64,000 bases of DNA from Akkermansia muciniphila. Its GTDB lineage: Bacteria > Verrucomicrobiota > Verrucomicrobiia > Verrucomicrobiales > Akkermansiaceae. The notes under the pieces are model-generated. The model saw only the letters and a list, made by a program, of their open reading frames with translations. It was not told the origin of the DNA and made no database searches. A program made the translations under genes and the position numbers. The stretch lies in the NCBI RefSeq assembly GCF_030848305.1, contig NZ_CP114598.1, positions 1,674,001 to 1,738,000 on the forward strand. Direction: 5' to 3'. This document shows positions 61,755 to 64,000 of this stretch, one piece after another (positions within the stretch are counted from its first letter, which is position 1; each line of letters starts with the position of its first letter).

Positions 61755-62870
61755 TTATTCGCCGGAAATAAAACGGATGTAGGCCAGCCACCATTGGCTG
61801 CCGCCCAGCAGCCAGATCAGAGCGGCGCTGAGAAGAGCGGGGCCAAAGGGGAGGTTTCTGCCGAATCCCATGCGTGAGGCGGCAGCCTGTACAATTCCCA
61901 GCAGGGAGCCGAGGAAAAGGCAGAACAGGGCGCCCTGCCAGCCGCCCGCGCAGCCGGCCATCATCAAAATCCAGGCGTCGCCCGAGCCCATGGCTTCCCT
62001 GCTGGCATGAACATCCGTCAGATTTCCCTCCACGCTCTCCAGCTCTTCCAAAAGAAAAACGTCTCCGTTTTCCATTTCTATCCTGTCGTGCCGCAGCGTG
62101 ACGGAGCAGGGAGGGTGCGTTTTCCCGTCAATGGTGACGGAGCCTCCGGAAAGAACAGCCTTGTCCGTAGACCGGTGGAAAAGCATGGACCAGTCGTGAG
62201 GCTGGCCGTTGATGATAAGCTGGAGTTCCTCCTGCTCGGATTCCGGCTCCCTTAAGTGCCACGGGGCGGGAACGTCAAAATGCTGCTTCCAGGTGCCGAA
62301 CAGAAACTTCCCCAATTCAATCACCAGCCTGATGGCTGCATACCCGGCCGCTCCTCCCAGCACGGATGCCGTGAAAGCGTCCGTCCAGGTCATGACATGG
62401 TTGTCCGGCAGGAGGAAAGGGTAAAGGGCGCAGGCTCCCGTTCCGGCCAGAGCGCCTGTCAAGGCCTGGGAGCGGAAGACAATCAGGTGTTCCGCGTCAA
62501 TAAACATGATGACGATGGCGATGGCGGTCCACAGGCAGAGCAGGGCGGCGGCCCCCAGGGAAAAGTCCGCGTATTTCCAGCCGATAGCCGCGAAGAGCAG
62601 GGCCGTGAGCAGCTCCACAAAGCAATAGCGGAAGCTGATGCGCGTTCCGCAGCAGGCGGATTTACCCCGGAGAGCCAGCCAGCTCAGAACCGGAATATTC
62701 AGGAACCAGGGAATGGGTTTTCCGCATTCCGGGCAGAAGGAACGCGCCGGATCGTTGACGGAGACACCCCGCGGCATACGGTAGATAACCACGTTCAGGA
62801 AGGAGCCTATGCAGGCCCCCATCAGGCCGAAAACCACGGGAATCACCCATGCGGGAAAGGCGTCAGTCAT
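61755..62870 (-). CDS. Type IV prepilin peptidase (A24) with a soluble insert
   Basis: 371 residues from the ATG at 62870; canonical PilD is about 290. Cys46 and Cys49 in CPECGKPIPW form the first pair, and Cys73-Cys74 the second region, where the usual CxxC is not intact. Asp125 in IMFIDAEH and Asp298 in GSGDAW are the catalytic Asp pair of the aspartyl-protease GxGD type. Residues about 195-290 are a soluble beta-rich insert. It cleaves prepilin leaders and N-methylates them. Its start overlaps the LOG gene stop by 8 bases. Confidence 0.85.
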   Translation of the reverse strand: MTDAFPAWVIPVVFGLMGACIGSFLNVVIYRMPRGVSVNDPARSFCPECGKPIPWFLNIPVLSWLALRGKSACCGTRISFRYCFVELLTALLFAAIGWKYADFSLGAAALLCLWTAIAIVIMFIDAEHLIVFRSQALTGALAGTGACALYPFLLPDNHVMTWTDAFTASVLGGAAGYAAIRLVIELGKFLFGTWKQHFDVPAPWHLREPESEQEELQLIINGQPHDWSMLFHRSTDKAVLSGGSVTIDGKTHPPCSVTLRHDRIEMENGDVFLLEELESVEGNLTDVHASREAMGSGDAWILMMAGCAGGWQGALFCLFLGSLLGIVQAAASRMGFGRNLPFGPALLSAALIWLLGGSQWWLAYIRFISGE

Positions 62871-63987
62871 GGGAAGGCGGGGAATAGGTCCGGCTGGGCG
62901 TCTGGTTGATGCGGTCAATCAGCAGTCTCAGCCTGCCGTAATTGCCGCGTTTGATGGGGAAGACGAGCCGGGGCAGGCGGTCCAGGTGCGGTTCGTCCGC
63001 TTCATCCGGCAGGGGGCCGCTCTGAACCATTTTCCCCCCGGGCAGAATCAGGTCTGAAAAGTCCCGTTCCAGATGTTCCATCCACTGGGCGGGAAGCTGC
63101 GCGTTCAGGCGGATGACGATGGAATCTCCGACAAAACGGTAGGAGTGGAAAATCCTGTAAAAACGGTCGATGTGCTCCATGGCTTCCGCCGGATTTTTAG
63201 TGACATGGATGAGATGGAGATCGTCTTCGGAAATCAGTCCGGAGTCCACCAGTTCCACGCGTATGAAGGCCAGCCAGTTCAGCCAGAAGGTTTTGCCGGG
63301 GGAATCCAGAAGGACGATCGGGTAAATGGTTGCTTTTCCAGTCTGGATCAGGGTGAGTGTTTCAAACACTTCGTCCATGGTTCCGAAGCCTCCGGGGAAT
63401 GCCACCATGGCGTCGCTTTCCGCCACGAAATTCAGTTTTCTGACAAAGAAGTAATAAAAATTGATGAGTTTGTCGCTGTGGGCCACCACATGGTTGGAGG
63501 TCTGTTCATACGGCAGGGTGATGTTCAGGCCGAAGGAGCGTTGTTCTCCCGCCCCTTCATTGGCCGCCTGCATGATGCCCGGGCCGCCCCCGGTAATGAC
63601 CATGTAACCGTGTTCGCTGGCCTCTTTGGCGAATTCCCTCGCGGTTTCATACGCCGGTTCGTCGTTCCTGATGCGCGCGGAGCCGAAGACGGAAATCTTG
63701 CGGATGTGGCGGTACGGGGCGAAAACGCAGTTGGCGCGGTACATCTCCCGCCCGGAACGGATCAGGACGGTAAAGTCATGGTCCGAGGCGGCGGACTGGG
63801 CCATGTTGATTCCCGTTTTGATATACTCCTGGAGGTAGCGGGGATCGTGCCTGGTGGAGGCTGTTTCGGAAAGCTTTTTAACGGCGTTTTCCAGAGTCTG
63901 GTAGCTGGAGTCCATGGACATGGAGGAGGGGCGTTTCTTGTCTTCTCCTGTGAAATCCCTGTTGTCCAAAAAATCAGGATGCTTCAT
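62863..63987 (-). CDS. LOG-family (TIGR00730) Rossmann-fold protein
   Basis: 374 residues. The motif PGGFGTMDE (with Arg/Glu partners) and VITGGGPGIMQAANEGA match the LOG/YgdH family, some of which are nucleotide 5'-monophosphate phosphoribohydrolases. It has an N-terminal extension of about 95 residues and a C-terminal extension beyond the core. The stop overlaps the prepilin-peptidase start, so they are coupled. Confidence 0.82.
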   Translation of the reverse strand: MKHPDFLDNRDFTGEDKKRPSSMSMDSSYQTLENAVKKLSETASTRHDPRYLQEYIKTGINMAQSAASDHDFTVLIRSGREMYRANCVFAPYRHIRKISVFGSARIRNDEPAYETAREFAKEASEHGYMVITGGGPGIMQAANEGAGEQRSFGLNITLPYEQTSNHVVAHSDKLINFYYFFVRKLNFVAESDAMVAFPGGFGTMDEVFETLTLIQTGKATIYPIVLLDSPGKTFWLNWLAFIRVELVDSGLISEDDLHLIHVTKNPAEAMEHIDRFYRIFHSYRFVGDSIVIRLNAQLPAQWMEHLERDFSDLILPGGKMVQSGPLPDEADEPHLDRLPRLVFPIKRGNYGRLRLLIDRINQTPSRTYSPPSHD

Positions 63988-64000
63988 GAGTTGGTATGAT

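Overview
The window is ordinary, gene-dense bacterial chromosome of moderate-to-high GC, with genes on both strands, short intergenic gaps and weak or absent Shine-Dalgarno sites. The gene mix points to a Verrucomicrobium, most likely Akkermansia or a close relative: bactofilins, an exosortase with a PEP-CTERM substrate, a family GH110 alpha-galactosidase suited to host glycans, fused SecDF and scattered amino-acid biosynthesis genes. This assignment is an inference from gene content; no rRNA gene is present to settle it.

Layout. 1-2.8 kb: end of an LptD-like outer-membrane protein, a nitroreductase and two pseudouridine synthases. 2.9-5.6 kb: a TPR protein, a small P-loop kinase of different composition, a gene-poor stretch and tRNA-Pro(GGG). 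5.7-8.5 kb: argC, argJ and a YkgJ-type protein. 8.6-14.9 kb (minus): a Sel1-repeat protein, an IdeS-like cysteine protease with a PEP-CTERM tail, a short UvrA paralogue and two bactofilins. 15.1-21.5 kb: unknown envelope proteins, a eukaryotic-type hisA, yggU, grpE-dnaJ-rsmE and a HAD-FolB fusion. 21.5-30.1 kb (mostly minus): GH110, a squalene/phytoene synthase, lepB, a glycolate-oxidase-like gene, then EpsI and exosortase. 30.2-34.7 kb: prs, rplY, a coiled-coil protein, hisB and hisH. 35-44.5 kb: rpsF, pdxA, thioredoxin-like genes, a degenerate PBP5-like protein, pfk, a DUF805 protein with a 9-bp minisatellite, zupT and an envelope cluster. 44.6-50.5 kb: avtA, yicC, gmk, an SLC13 permease and gluQ. 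50.6-55.4 kb (minus): membrane protein, lipoprotein, menA, aroD, a solitary phage-type major capsid gene and pgeF. 55.6-64 kb: a LolA-like protein, a deacetylase, secDF, an EF-hand protein, a prepilin peptidase and a LOG-type protein.

How the genes fit together. Many products serve the cell envelope and export: LptD, SecDF, signal peptidase, prepilin peptidase, exosortase/EpsI with a candidate PEP-CTERM substrate 18 kb away, bactofilins and secreted enzymes. The rest is core metabolism (Arg, His, shikimate, menaquinone, PRPP, pyridoxal phosphate, folate) and translation.

Most unusual items: a complete capsid gene between terminators with no other phage gene nearby; the IdeS-like PEP-CTERM protease; the HAD-FolB fusion; the eukaryotic-type HisA; a PBP5-like protein lacking its catalytic Lys; a zinc-ribbon bactofilin; and -10-like boxes so close to several start codons that leaderless transcripts are suggested.
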